This document shows, piece after piece, positions 1-7,146 of a DNA stretch of 16,564 nucleotides (positions are counted from its first letter, which is position 1; each line of letters starts with the position of its first letter). The position numbers were made by a program, and so were the translations under genes. Below the pieces are notes generated by a model, which did no database searches, had not been told where the DNA came from, and saw only the letters and a list, made by a program, of their open reading frames with translations. This DNA comes from JBICIG01 sp043101605 (GTDB lineage: Bacteria; Planctomycetota; Phycisphaerae; Phycisphaerales; UBA1924), in contig JBICIG010000094.1 in the NCBI GenBank assembly GCA_043101605.1, positions 1 to 16,564 of the forward strand, written 5' to 3'.

Positions 1-37
1 TAAGAGTCAGCTGCTCTACCGATTGAGCTAGGGAGGC
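1..37 (-). tRNA. tRNA-Lys(CTT), 5' half, cut by the window edge
   Basis: Read on the minus strand from 37 down to 1, the sequence folds as the first half of a tRNA: a 7-base acceptor strand GCCTCCC, the TA linker, a D arm GCTC-AATCGGTA-GAGC, one linker base, the anticodon strand GCTGA and a loop beginning C-T-CTT-A. Anticodon CTT reads the lysine codon AAG, the preferred lysine codon in this GC-rich genome. The T arm and 3' acceptor strand lie beyond the left edge, so cloverleaf closure cannot be checked. The lysine call rests on the loop register, which matches known tRNA-Lys (stem ending GA, loop starting CT). Confidence 0.9.
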
Positions 38-70
38 GTCGGGCGGCCGGTTGGCGCCCGGGCAGTGGGG

Positions 71-98
71 AGTGTAGACGGGGTTTGCGGCCCGTCCA
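71..98 (-). promoter_or_regulatory. Putative promoter of the tRNA-Lys gene
   Basis: On the minus strand TACACT (76 to 71) could be the -10 box and TGGACG (98 to 93) a weak -35, with 16 bases between them. Transcription would start about 27 bases before the tRNA. The -10 fits the TA(G/C)NCT pattern seen at other starts in this window; the -35 is poor. Confidence 0.35.
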
Positions 99-115
99 GC
101 GGCCCGGGCGTTTCA

Positions 116-144
116 TTGACAGGAAGGGGGGCTGGGTCTACTCT
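116..144 (+). promoter_or_regulatory. Promoter of the rpmF-plsX-fab cluster
   Basis: A perfect TTGACA (116-121) is followed by 17 bases and TACTCT (139-144), which keeps the three most conserved -10 positions (T1, A2, T6). This is the best housekeeping sigma factor promoter in the window. Transcription would start near 151, leaving a leader of roughly 78 bases before rpmF. Confidence 0.7.
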
Positions 145-191
145 TGCGGGCTCGGCAGGTGGGCCGGGCGTTCGCTTTCGAGATTCCTTCC

Positions 192-210
192 CCCGGGGGG
201 TCACCCCGGG
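192..210 (+). promoter_or_regulatory. GC hairpin in the rpmF leader
   Basis: CCCGGGG (192-198) pairs perfectly with CCCCGGG (204-210) around a five-base loop, 18 bases before the rpmF start codon. No run of T follows, so it is not a standard terminator. It may shape leader RNA folding or ribosome access to rpmF. No function is shown. Confidence 0.35.
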
Positions 211-228
211 TTGCGCCGGAGCCGTGCC

Positions 229-429
229 ATGCTTCCCGCATTTCGTCAGAGTCACGGTCGTTCGCGTCGGCGTCGTTCGCACCACGCGTTGACGCCGGTG
301 AAGCCGACGGTGTGCCCGCTGAGCGGGATGCCGAAGCTGCACCACCGGGTGTGCAAGGAGTCCGGGTATGTGCGTCCGGGCCTGCGGATCTCGGTGCCCA
401 AGCTCGGGATCGGAACGGATCGGGACTGA
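229..429 (+). CDS. rpmF: 50S ribosomal protein L32, variant with half a zinc ribbon
   Basis: A 66-residue basic protein of the large ribosomal subunit. The N-terminus is Arg-rich (SRRRRSHHALTP, residues 12-23), as in L32, followed by the degenerate zinc ribbon CPLSG...PKLHHRVCKESGYV (residues 29-48). In most L32 proteins this region is CPxCG...CxxCG. Here the first Cys of each pair is kept (C29, C42) and the second is Ser (S32, S45), so a four-Cys zinc site is not possible. About 18 residues extend past the usual end at GY. The ATG at 229 has GGAG (218-221) seven bases upstream and gives the expected short N-terminus. Position directly before plsX and fabH is the conserved rpmF-plsX-fabH order of many bacteria, which supports the call. 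Transcription is likely from the promoter at 116-144. Confidence 0.9.
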   Translation: MLPAFRQSHGRSRRRRSHHALTPVKPTVCPLSGMPKLHHRVCKESGYVRPGLRISVPKLGIGTDRD

Positions 430-511
430 TGGGGGCGTCCGCTCCCGTGGAGTGAACGGGGCGTTCGCCCTGAGGGACTGATTGGGGCGTGGGCCCCGAG
501 GGCCGCTGCGG

Positions 512-1546
512 ATGCGCATCGCCGTCGATGTCATGGGTGGTGATCACGCCCCGGAGTCGTCCCTGAAGGGCGCGATCGCGGCGTTGGAGCTGCTGAGCCC
601 GACCGATGAACTGGTGCTCGTGGGCCCCGAGGACATCATCCTTGAGGGGCTGCGGGAGCGCCGGGTCGATGATCCGCGGATCGTGATCGAGCACGCCTCG
701 GATGTCATCACGATGGATGACAAGCCAGCGCAGGCGGTGCGGGCCAAACCCGAGTCGTCGATCGTGAAGATGGTGGGGCTGGGATCGCGGAAGCACCCGC
801 GTCCGGCGGATGTGGTGCTCAGCGCCGGGAACACCGGGGCGTGCGTGTCGGCGGCGATCATGCACATGAAGCGGATGACCGGCGTGCACCGCCCGGGGAT
901 CGCGGTGACGCTGCCGGCGTTTTACGGGCCGGTGGTGCTGTGCGACGCGGGGGCCAACCCGGCGCCGCTGCCGGTGCATCTGTGGCAGTACGGCGTGATG
1001 GCGAGCACCTACGCGCAGCACATGCACGGGATCGCCTCGCCGCGTGTGGCGGTGCTGAACATCGGGTCGGAAGAGGGCAAGGGCTCGGACCTTGTGCGGC
1101 GTTGCCACGAGATGCTCAAGAGCACGCCCGGGGTGAATTATGTGGGGTTCATCGAGGGGCGTGAACTGTTCGATGGGGCGGCGGATGTCGTCGTGACCGA
1201 CGGGTTCGTGGGCAACGCGACGCTGAAGGTCGCCGAGGGGCTGGCGCTGAGCCTGCTCAAGGCGATCGCGCACGAGATCACCGAGATCGACCCGCACCTG
1301 ATGCTGCAGTTCGAGCCGGTGGTCCGTCGGATCTACCAGAAAAACGACTACCACGAGTACGGCGGGGCACCGCTGCTGGGCGTGAACGGCGCGATCATGA
1401 TCGCGCACGGCTCGAGCGAGCCCCGGACGATCCGCTCGGCGATCCGCAACTGCCGCGACTTTGTGTCGGCGGGGGTGAACGAGAAGATCCGTGAGCGCAT
1501 CGCCGAGACTTCGCAGCTCGAGCACGCGGTGCGGGAACCGGCATGA
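512..1546 (+). CDS. plsX: Phosphate acyltransferase PlsX
   Basis: PlsX converts acyl-ACP and phosphate into acyl phosphate, the donor used by PlsY in the first step of phosphatidic acid synthesis; it is a peripheral cytoplasmic enzyme. The 344 residues match the family's usual length. Family motifs in order: DVMGGDHAP (6-14), SAGNTGA (104-110), LCDAGANP (143-150), NIGSEEGKGS (183-192), VVTDGFVGNATLK (227-239) and EYGGAPLLGVNG (282-293). I chose the ATG at 512 because it begins the conserved MRIAVDVMGGD; a TTG at 482 would add ten residues with no family resemblance. It lies 82 bases after rpmF, and its stop overlaps the fabH start by four bases (ATGA, 1543-1546), so the two are probably translationally coupled. 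Confidence 0.97.
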   Translation: MRIAVDVMGGDHAPESSLKGAIAALELLSPTDELVLVGPEDIILEGLRERRVDDPRIVIEHASDVITMDDKPAQAVRAKPESSIVKMVGLGSRKHPRPADVVLSAGNTGACVSAAIMHMKRMTGVHRPGIAVTLPAFYGPVVLCDAGANPAPLPVHLWQYGVMASTYAQHMHGIASPRVAVLNIGSEEGKGSDLVRRCHEMLKSTPGVNYVGFIEGRELFDGAADVVVTDGFVGNATLKVAEGLALSLLKAIAHEITEIDPHLMLQFEPVVRRIYQKNDYHEYGGAPLLGVNGAIMIAHGSSEPRTIRSAIRNCRDFVSAGVNEKIRERIAETSQLEHAVREPA

Positions 1547-2565
1547 GCGGGGCGGGCGGGGCTGGTTCGGGCGTCGGCGTGCGCTTCGCCGGCAGTGGAT
1601 CGGCGTTGCCCAAGCGGGCGCTGACCAACGCGGACCTCGAACAGTTGATGGACACGACCGACGACTGGATCCTGCAGCGCACCGGCATCCGGGAGCGCCG
1701 GGTGATCGATCGCTCCGCGGGCGAGTCGGTCTCGTCGCTGGGTGCCGAGGCGCTCCGGCGGGCACTCCGGGCGGCGCGGATGGAAGCGTCGGAGCTCGAA
1801 CTTCTGATCGTGGCGACGATGACGCCCGAGTCGAACTGCCCGCCGACCGCGTGCCGCGTGGCGAGCATGATCGGCGCCGGGACGATCGGGGCGTGGGATG
1901 TGTCGGCCGCGTGCTGCGGGTTCGTGTTTTCGCTGAACAACGCGTACGGGCTGATCCGCAGCGGGCAGTACCGGAACATCGCGGTGATCGGCGCGGACAC
2001 GCTGAGCAGGCACATGGCGTACGACGACTCGGGGCGTGCCACGGCGATCCTGTTCGGGGATGCGGCCGGGGCGGTCGTCCTCCGCGCCACCGACGATGGC
2101 TCCAAGGGGCTGATCGCCCAGGCAATGCACTCCGACGGCGGACGCTGGGCGGACCTGTTCATCCCCGAGACGGTCCACGATTTCCCCGAGGGGCAGGAGC
2201 CCGACGAACGCCAACTCAGCCGGGTGCAGATGAACGGCAAGGCGGTGTTCAAGTTCGCGGTCGGGACCTTTCAGGATGTGATCAGCCAGACGCTCGACCG
2301 GGCGGGGCTGACGCCCGACGAGGTCGATCACTTCGTCTGCCACCAGTCGAACGCGCGGATCCTCCAGGCGGCGCGGGAGCGCTTCGGGCTGCCCGAGGAG
2401 AAGCTGTATGTGAACATCGACCGGTACGGGAACACCGTCGCCGCGTCGGTGCCGCTGTGCCTCGACGAACTCTGGAGCTCCGGGCGGGTCCGCGAGGGGC
2501 AGCGGGTCATGTTCGTCGCGTTCGGCGGCGGGCTGACCTGGGGCACGAGCTTGTGGCAGATGTGA
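1543..2565 (+). CDS. fabH: Beta-ketoacyl-ACP synthase III (FabH)
   Basis: FabH starts fatty acid synthesis by condensing acetyl-CoA (or a branched acyl-CoA) with malonyl-ACP. The 340-residue protein has a thiolase fold. The catalytic triad is visible: Cys124 in DVSAACCGF, His267 in HQSNARI and Asn297 in YGNTVAAS. A second Cys (C125) follows the catalytic one where Ala is common. The N-terminus shows the family signature TTDDWILQRTGIRERR (38-53), and the C-terminus ends in the usual GGGLTWG motif. The first 12 residues are Gly/Ala-rich and probably disordered. The ATG lies inside the plsX stop (4-base overlap), typical of coupled translation in this operon. Confidence 0.97.
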   Translation: MSGAGGAGSGVGVRFAGSGSALPKRALTNADLEQLMDTTDDWILQRTGIRERRVIDRSAGESVSSLGAEALRRALRAARMEASELELLIVATMTPESNCPPTACRVASMIGAGTIGAWDVSAACCGFVFSLNNAYGLIRSGQYRNIAVIGADTLSRHMAYDDSGRATAILFGDAAGAVVLRATDDGSKGLIAQAMHSDGGRWADLFIPETVHDFPEGQEPDERQLSRVQMNGKAVFKFAVGTFQDVISQTLDRAGLTPDEVDHFVCHQSNARILQAARERFGLPEEKLYVNIDRYGNTVAASVPLCLDELWSSGRVREGQRVMFVAFGGGLTWGTSLWQM

Positions 2566-2588
2566 CCGATCGGCGGCTCCCGAACGGG

Positions 2589-2594
2589 TAGACT
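2589..2594 (+). promoter_or_regulatory. Possible -10 box giving a leaderless fabD transcript
   Basis: TAGACT lies six bases before the fabD ATG. A start about seven bases past the box would place the RNA 5' end at or next to the A of ATG. The 35-base fabH-fabD gap has no clear ribosome binding site, which fits. No -35 is recognisable. The box would be an internal promoter in the operon. Confidence 0.45.
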
Positions 2595-2600
2595 CTGGGT

Positions 2601-3539
2601 ATGAGCGATCCGCTTGTCATTCTGTGCCCGGGGCAGGGGGCCCAGGCGGTGGGGATGGGGGCCGCGTGGGCGGATGCCTCGCCCGAGGCCGCCGCGGTCT
2701 TGGCCCGCGCCGACGAGGTGGTGGGGGACCGGTTCGGGGCGAAGCTGTCGGAGATTTGCCGATCGGGCCCGGGCGAGACGCTGAACCGGACGGATGTGAG
2801 CCAGCCGGCGATCTTCGCGGTGTCGGCCGCGAGCCTGGCGGGTCTGGTCGCCGGGTGGGGCGCGACGCTGACGGATCTGACGATCTCGGCGACGGCGGGG
2901 CTGAGCCTGGGCGAGTACACGGCTCTCTACGCCGCGGGCGCGATGGATTTTGAGCAGGCGCTCGAACTGGTGCTGCTGCGCGGACGGGCGATGCAGGACG
3001 CGGCCGAGGCGACGCCCTCGGGCATGGTCGCGCTGATCGGGGACGACGAGGCGTCGGCGGCGAAGGTCTGCGACGCGGCGCGGGGGGACGGCGTGCTGGT
3101 GGCGGCGAACTTCAACGCGCCGGGGCAGGTCGTGATCAGCGGGAGCCGGGATGCGTGCGAGCGGGCGGTCGAGGTCGCGGGCGACCACGGGCTGCGTGCC
3201 ACGCCGCTGCCGGTCGCCGGTGCGTTCCACAGCCCGCTGATGCAGCCCGCGGCCGACCGGCTGGGTGAGGCGCTGGCGAAGACGCCGATCCGCGAGCCGC
3301 GGTGCGCGGTGCTGTCGAATGTGACGGGCCAGCCGCACGAGGGCGGGGCGGACGCGATCCGCGCCAAACTGGTGGCTCAGCTGACCTCTCCGGTGCGTTG
3401 GGAGACGAATTGTCGGTGGCTGGTCGCGCACGCGAGAGGCACGCCGCACGAACTGGCTCCGGGCAAGACGCTCGCGGGTCTGGCGCGAAGGATCGAACGA
3501 GACTGGAAGGTGGAGACCCACGATGGACCCGATGCGTAA
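2601..3539 (+). CDS. fabD: Malonyl-CoA:ACP transacylase (FabD)
   Basis: FabD moves malonyl groups from CoA to ACP to feed chain elongation. The protein is 312 residues, the usual size. It opens with the LCPGQGAQ motif (8-15). The nucleophile is Ser102 in GLSLGEY, where the more common form is GHSLGEY; the His next to the nucleophile is Leu here. Arg127 (LLRGRAMQ), which binds the malonyl carboxylate, and His210 (GAFHSPLM), the base, are both present. The C-terminal APGKTLAGLARR (286-297) matches the family's GPGKVLxGLxKR end. The start is the ATG at 2601, preceded by a -10-like box but no strong ribosome binding site. Its last 17 bases overlap the next gene. Confidence 0.96.
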   Translation: MSDPLVILCPGQGAQAVGMGAAWADASPEAAAVLARADEVVGDRFGAKLSEICRSGPGETLNRTDVSQPAIFAVSAASLAGLVAGWGATLTDLTISATAGLSLGEYTALYAAGAMDFEQALELVLLRGRAMQDAAEATPSGMVALIGDDEASAAKVCDAARGDGVLVAANFNAPGQVVISGSRDACERAVEVAGDHGLRATPLPVAGAFHSPLMQPAADRLGEALAKTPIREPRCAVLSNVTGQPHEGGADAIRAKLVAQLTSPVRWETNCRWLVAHARGTPHELAPGKTLAGLARRIERDWKVETHDGPDA

Positions 3540-4344
3540 CGACGGTCGCTCGATCCGGAGCGTGCTGGGCGCGGCGGCGGCCGCGCTCGTCGCGGGCGGG
3601 CTGCTGAGCCTGTCCGGCTGCGGCAAGGAAGAGAAGCCCGAGCCCGCGCCCCCGCCGCCTCCGCCGCCCCCGCGTGACACGGGCCCGGCCCTGGCCGACC
3701 CGGTGAATCTGCAGCAGGTGCGGAGTTCGCTGGAAGTCGACGCGCGGGTGCAGTTCGAGCAGGTGCCCGGGGAGCTCGCGCCGGGCAACCGCGCGCTGGC
3801 CGAGGCGATCTACGAACTGGCGTCGGCGTTCGCGGCGATCGAGGAGCATTCCGACGGTTCGGAGCTCCGCCCGCTGCTGGACCAGCGCGGCCGCGAGCTT
3901 CTGAATGTCGTCGTCGCCGACGGGCTGTTCGATCTGGGGATCGAGGCGGTCCGCGTGGTGTATGTGGACCCGGCGACGCGCCGCCTGGCCGATCCGAAGC
4001 AGTCGAAGGTGGTTCTGGCGATCCAGACCGCCGCGTCGGCCGCCGCCCCGGGGGGGGCGAGCGTGCTGGTCTTTGACGCGAAGAATGTCGCGGGCTCGTG
4101 GGTGTTCTCGCCCGAGGCGAGCACGGGCGAGGTGAAGCGGACGGCGTCGGCGTGGGACGGGCTCGGGCTCGATGCCTATGGGAGCACGATGTCCCTCGAC
4201 TTCCTCGACGAGGGAGCCGGGCTCGTGCCCGGGCTGGGCGAGGTGCCGGAGATCGATCCGGGCGCGCCGTTCGAGCCCGAGCGTGACCGCAGCACCGTCA
4301 ACACGCCGGGCGGGCCGGTGCGGATTCCCGGCAGCGGCGGGTGA
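3523..4344 (+). CDS. Unrecognised lipoprotein inside the fab cluster
   Basis: A 273-residue protein I do not recognise. It has a lipoprotein signal: Arg near the N-terminus, a hydrophobic stretch (13-30) and lipobox LSGC with Cys33 as the lipidation site. A charged and proline-rich linker follows, with a run of eight prolines (43-50). The body (about 60-250) is mixed alpha/beta in appearance, with no known motif, and the tail is Gly/Pro-rich. GGAG (3512-3515) lies seven bases before the ATG at 3523, and the gene overlaps fabD by 17 bases, so it is translated within the fab operon. A second in-frame ATG at 3532 is possible but less well spaced. It is probably anchored in an envelope membrane. 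Its function is unknown; a link to envelope lipids is only suggested by position. Confidence 0.85.
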   Translation: MDPMRNDGRSIRSVLGAAAAALVAGGLLSLSGCGKEEKPEPAPPPPPPPPRDTGPALADPVNLQQVRSSLEVDARVQFEQVPGELAPGNRALAEAIYELASAFAAIEEHSDGSELRPLLDQRGRELLNVVVADGLFDLGIEAVRVVYVDPATRRLADPKQSKVVLAIQTAASAAAPGGASVLVFDAKNVAGSWVFSPEASTGEVKRTASAWDGLGLDAYGSTMSLDFLDEGAGLVPGLGEVPEIDPGAPFEPERDRSTVNTPGGPVRIPGSGG

Positions 4345-4415
4345 ACTTCCGGATTCCCGGGTGGGCCTCGGGCCGTGCGTTGTGACGCGCGGGCCCTCTT
4401 GCATTGGAGCACGAC

Positions 4416-5165
4416 TTGGCAGACCAGTCCGACAAGCGGATCGCGTTCGTCACCGGCGCCAGCCGGGGCATCGGCAGGGGCATCGCGCTGCGGCTCGCTC
4501 GCGACGGGCGGCATGTCGTGCTCGCCAGCCGGAGCGAGGGGCCCCTGAGCGAGGTGCGGGCCGAGATCGAGGAAGCGGGCGGCGTCGCGAGCGTCAAGGC
4601 GTTGGATGTGGGCGATCGCGCGGCATTGGCGCAGGCGATCGACGAGGTCGCGACCGAGTTCGGGCGCTTCGACATCCTGGTCAACAACGCCGGCATCACG
4701 CGTGACAACCTCATCATGCGCATGAGCGATGAGGAGTGGGACGAGGTGATCCGCGTGAACCTGACCAGCGCGTTCGCGGCGATGCGGGCCGCGTCGCGCC
4801 ACATGATGCGAGGGCGCTTCGGGCGGATCGTCAACATCAGCTCGACCTCGGGCGTGGTGGGCAACTCCGGGCAGGCGAACTACGCGGCGGCCAAGAGCGG
4901 GCTGATCGGGCTGACCAAGACCATGGCCCGCGAACTGGGCTCCAAGGGCATCACGGCGAATGTCGTCGCGCCGGGGTTCATCGAGACTGACATGACCGCC
5001 AACCTGCCCGCGAGCGTGAAGGACCAGATCAAGAACCTCGTGTGCACCAAGCGGCTGGGCGTGCCCGAGGACATCGCCGCCGCGGTGGGCTACTTCACCT
5101 CCGACGATGCGGGCTATGTCACCGGGCAGACGATCTGCGTCGACGGCGGCATGACGATGTGCTGA
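4416..5165 (+). CDS. fabG: 3-oxoacyl-ACP reductase (FabG), TTG start
   Basis: FabG reduces 3-ketoacyl-ACP to 3-hydroxyacyl-ACP with NADPH. It is a 249-residue short-chain dehydrogenase: TGASRGIG nucleotide site (13-20), NNAG (90-93), catalytic Ser143, Tyr156 and Lys160 (NYAAAK), and Asn115 of the tetrad. The C-terminal GQTICVDGGM (237-246) matches the FabG-type ending GQTxxVxGGM and favours FabG over other short-chain dehydrogenases. I chose TTG at 4416 because GGAG (4406-4409) lies six bases upstream and it gives a normal N-terminus (MADQSDKRIAFVTG); another TTG at 4404 would overlap that binding site. It is 71 bases after the lipoprotein gene and is last in the cluster. The gene that often follows, acpP, is missing: only 21 bases separate it from a convergent gene. 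Confidence 0.94.
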   Translation: MADQSDKRIAFVTGASRGIGRGIALRLARDGRHVVLASRSEGPLSEVRAEIEEAGGVASVKALDVGDRAALAQAIDEVATEFGRFDILVNNAGITRDNLIMRMSDEEWDEVIRVNLTSAFAAMRAASRHMMRGRFGRIVNISSTSGVVGNSGQANYAAAKSGLIGLTKTMARELGSKGITANVVAPGFIETDMTANLPASVKDQIKNLVCTKRLGVPEDIAAAVGYFTSDDAGYVTGQTICVDGGMTMC

Positions 5166-5186
5166 GCGAACGCACAGGCGGGGCGG

Positions 5187-6500
5187 TCAGGCGACGCCCC
5201 TCTCGATCGCGTGCTCGACCGCGTCGCAGAACCGGTCGACTTCCTGGATCGTCGAGTAGACGCTCGGGCTGACGCGGATGCCGGTGCAGTCGGCGTGCCC
5301 GATCGCGACGGTCAGGATGCGGTGCTCGTTCCAGAGCCAGTTGCGCAGGTCGCCCGCGTCGAGCCCCTCGACGGCGAAGTTGGCGATGCCGCACGCGTGG
5401 CGGCGGTCTGTGTTGAAGCGAACGCGTCCCGACCGGTGCGCGCCGAGCCGGTCCATCCAGCGGTCGCGGAGGTAGCGCATGCGGGCGGCTTTGCGCTCGT
5501 CGCCGATGGCCTCGTGGAAGGTCATGGCCTCGGCGATCGCGAGGAAGTTGGCGGCCGGGTGCGTCCCGATCTCCTCGAACTTGCGAATGTCGTCGCGTTG
5601 GTTCTCGCCGGCGGCCATGAGGGGCCAGAGGTCGGCGATGCGGTCGCGCTTCACATACAGCAGCCCGGTGCCGTGCGGGGCGAAGAGCCACTTGTGCAGG
5701 CTGGTGCCGTAGTACTCGACGCCGAGGTCGGAGAGCTTGAAGGGGAAGTGCGCCAGGGCGTGCGCGCCGTCGACGACGACGGGGATGCCGTGGCGCCGCC
5801 CGAGGGCCGCGATCTCGCGGATCGGCAGGATCTGTCCGGTCAGGTTGATCATGTGGCAGCAGAGGATCATCTTTGTCCGCGGCGTGATGTGCTCGGCGAA
5901 CCGGCGGACGAGTTCGGCCGGATCCGACAGCGGCGTGGGCACGGGGAACTCCACGAGCTTGATGCCCTCCCGCGCCTGCCGCTGCTTGAAGGTGTTGATC
6001 ATCCGCGGGTAGTCCTGGTCGGTCGTGAGCACCTCGTCGCCCGGCTTGAGATCGAGCCCGAACTGGCAGATCTGCAGGCTCTCGGACGAGTTGCGGGTGA
6101 TCGCGATCTCCTCGGCGTCGACGCCCCAGTGGTGCGCCAGGCGCGAGCGGATCGCCTCGCGCTGCTTCGGAGCGATCTGCCAGAGAACATGCGGCGGGGG
6201 CATGGAGTTGCACAGGTCGAGGTGGCGTTTCATCGCGTCCTGGGCGACGCGCGGCGCGGGGCTCACCCCGCCGTTGTTGAAGTTGATGATCGATCGATCC
6301 TGCGTGAACGCCTGCTGCACCTCACGCCACAGGTCCTCGTCGCGGGCGGCCCGCTCGGGGTCGGCCGCGTACCCGCTCAGGCGGCGGCTCAGTTCGGCCC
6401 CGCTGACCGTGCGCGTCGGCAGGAGCGCGGCGGCGGCACCGGCGGCGATCGGCATGGAGATCGCGCCCAGGGCGCTCCGGCGGGACAGGGCTCGGCTCAT
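5187..6500 (-). CDS. Tat-exported class V aminotransferase-fold PLP enzyme
   Basis: A 437-residue protein with a twin-arginine signal (SRRSALG, residues 6-12, then a hydrophobic Ala-rich stretch to about 27), so it is predicted to be exported already folded with its cofactor. The rest is a fold-type I PLP enzyme of the class V group (cysteine desulfurase, isopenicillin N epimerase and relatives). Visible features are NSSES (137-141, phosphate region), DGAHALAHFPF (244-254, with Asp244 for the PLP ring nitrogen) and GTSLHKWLFAP (265-275) with Lys270 as the Schiff-base lysine. No active-site Cys loop typical of desulfurases is evident, so an epimerase-, lyase- or aminotransferase-like activity is more likely; the substrate is unknown. 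AGGAG (6511 to 6507) lies six bases before the ATG. It is convergent with fabG, 21 bases apart. Confidence 0.9.
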   Translation of the reverse strand: MSRALSRRSALGAISMPIAAGAAAALLPTRTVSGAELSRRLSGYAADPERAARDEDLWREVQQAFTQDRSIINFNNGGVSPAPRVAQDAMKRHLDLCNSMPPPHVLWQIAPKQREAIRSRLAHHWGVDAEEIAITRNSSESLQICQFGLDLKPGDEVLTTDQDYPRMINTFKQRQAREGIKLVEFPVPTPLSDPAELVRRFAEHITPRTKMILCCHMINLTGQILPIREIAALGRRHGIPVVVDGAHALAHFPFKLSDLGVEYYGTSLHKWLFAPHGTGLLYVKRDRIADLWPLMAAGENQRDDIRKFEEIGTHPAANFLAIAEAMTFHEAIGDERKAARMRYLRDRWMDRLGAHRSGRVRFNTDRRHACGIANFAVEGLDAGDLRNWLWNEHRILTVAIGHADCTGIRVSPSVYSTIQEVDRFCDAVEHAIERGVA

Positions 6501-6531
6501 GGCTCGCTCCTGGCGGTGAGAGGTGCCGCCA

Positions 6532-6560
6532 AGCCTACCGCGCGGGGTCGCGAAGGCCAA
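6532..6560 (-). promoter_or_regulatory. Promoter of the Tat-exported PLP enzyme gene
   Basis: On the minus strand TTGGCC (6560 to 6555), a 17-base spacer and TAGGCT (6537 to 6532) precede the gene, with a leader of about 25 bases containing the ribosome binding site. The same -35 hexamer, spacing and -10 pattern recur at 9945-9973. Confidence 0.6.
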
Positions 6561-6583
6561 GAACCGTGGGCGTGGGCCCGGGC

Positions 6584-7072
6584 TCAGTAGCTCAGGAACG
6601 ACAGGTGCATCGAGCAGTGCCCGAGTTGCATCCGGATCCACTGCTCGTGGCTGAGCTTCCCGAGCAGGGGGCTCGGGTGGGTGAACCGGTCGCCCGCGTC
6701 GAGCCGGGCGAGGCAATCGCGGAGCCGGCTCATGCCCTGCTCGAAGGTCGTGGCGTCGCCGGGCAGCATGAACGACGCCTGCTTGGGCAGCTTGAAGCCC
6801 GGGGGCATCGGCTCGCCCGAGACCGCCTTTTTCTTGAACATTGGGATCGCGATCCAGCGGACGAAGAACGGCGCCCGCGAAGGGAAGCCGTCGAACGCGC
6901 ACTCCATGAAGATCGCCAGGTGCTCGAGGACCTGCCCGGGGCTCCAGTTGCCGGTGTGGCTCAGCGTGCCGGCGTCGTGGGCGGCCTGGATCCGGTCGAG
7001 CTCGCTCCGGAGCTCTTCCATCGAGGACAGGCGGAGGTCGCGGCGTTCGGCGGTCTTGGTATCGACTGGCAT
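6584..7072 (-). CDS. DUF1569 (DinB-like fold) protein
   Basis: A 162-residue protein resembling the DUF1569 branch of the DinB/YfiT four-helix superfamily, whose members bind a metal through three histidines. Candidate ligands are His51 in WSPGQVLEHLAIFMECAF (43-60) and His152 and His156 in GHCSMHLSF (151-159). The family often ends close to this last motif, as here. Some superfamily members are thiol-dependent transferases or hydrolases, but the substrate here is unknown. The ATG at 7072 has no ribosome binding site; a TAGAGT box lies six bases upstream, so the mRNA may be leaderless. It is divergent from the DUF1579 gene and 83 bases upstream of the PLP enzyme gene on the same strand, which has its own promoter. 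Confidence 0.82.
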   Translation of the reverse strand: MPVDTKTAERRDLRLSSMEELRSELDRIQAAHDAGTLSHTGNWSPGQVLEHLAIFMECAFDGFPSRAPFFVRWIAIPMFKKKAVSGEPMPPGFKLPKQASFMLPGDATTFEQGMSRLRDCLARLDAGDRFTHPSPLLGKLSHEQWIRMQLGHCSMHLSFLSY

Positions 7073-7094
7073 CGGAGCACTCTACCGGTATCCT
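7066..7094 (+). promoter_or_regulatory. Possible promoter of the DUF1579 gene
   Basis: CTGGCA (7066-7071), 17 bases and TATCCT (7089-7094) precede the plus-strand gene with a leader of about 45 bases. It overlaps the start region of the divergent DUF1569 gene, so the two promoters may compete. Confidence 0.4.
7079..7084 (-). promoter_or_regulatory. Possible -10 box giving a leaderless DUF1569 transcript
   Basis: TAGAGT on the minus strand (7084 to 7079) ends six bases before the ATG at 7072. No ribosome binding site or clear -35 is visible. The arrangement matches fabD and purE. Confidence 0.5.
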
Positions 7095-7146
7095 CGGGGG
7101 CGGTTTCGGCAATCCGGTCCAGCGGCAGAACGAAAAGGAGCACCCC

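Noticed and set aside
113..2125. Very long open frame on the minus strand opposite rpmF, plsX and fabH
   Set aside because: It is Arg/Pro/His-rich low-complexity translation antisense to three well-supported genes, a common effect of GC-rich codon use.
4320..4360. Direct repeat CGGATTCCCGG at 4321-4331 and 4350-4360
   Set aside because: Only two copies, the first inside the lipoprotein coding end; no further copies or promoter context, so probably chance.
4345..4415. Possible internal promoter before fabG
   Set aside because: TTGTGA at 4380-4385 has no acceptable -10 at 16-18 bases, and the gap is short enough for operon read-through.
5166..5186. A missing acpP hidden after fabG
   Set aside because: Only 21 bases separate the two convergent stop codons, too short for any acyl carrier protein.
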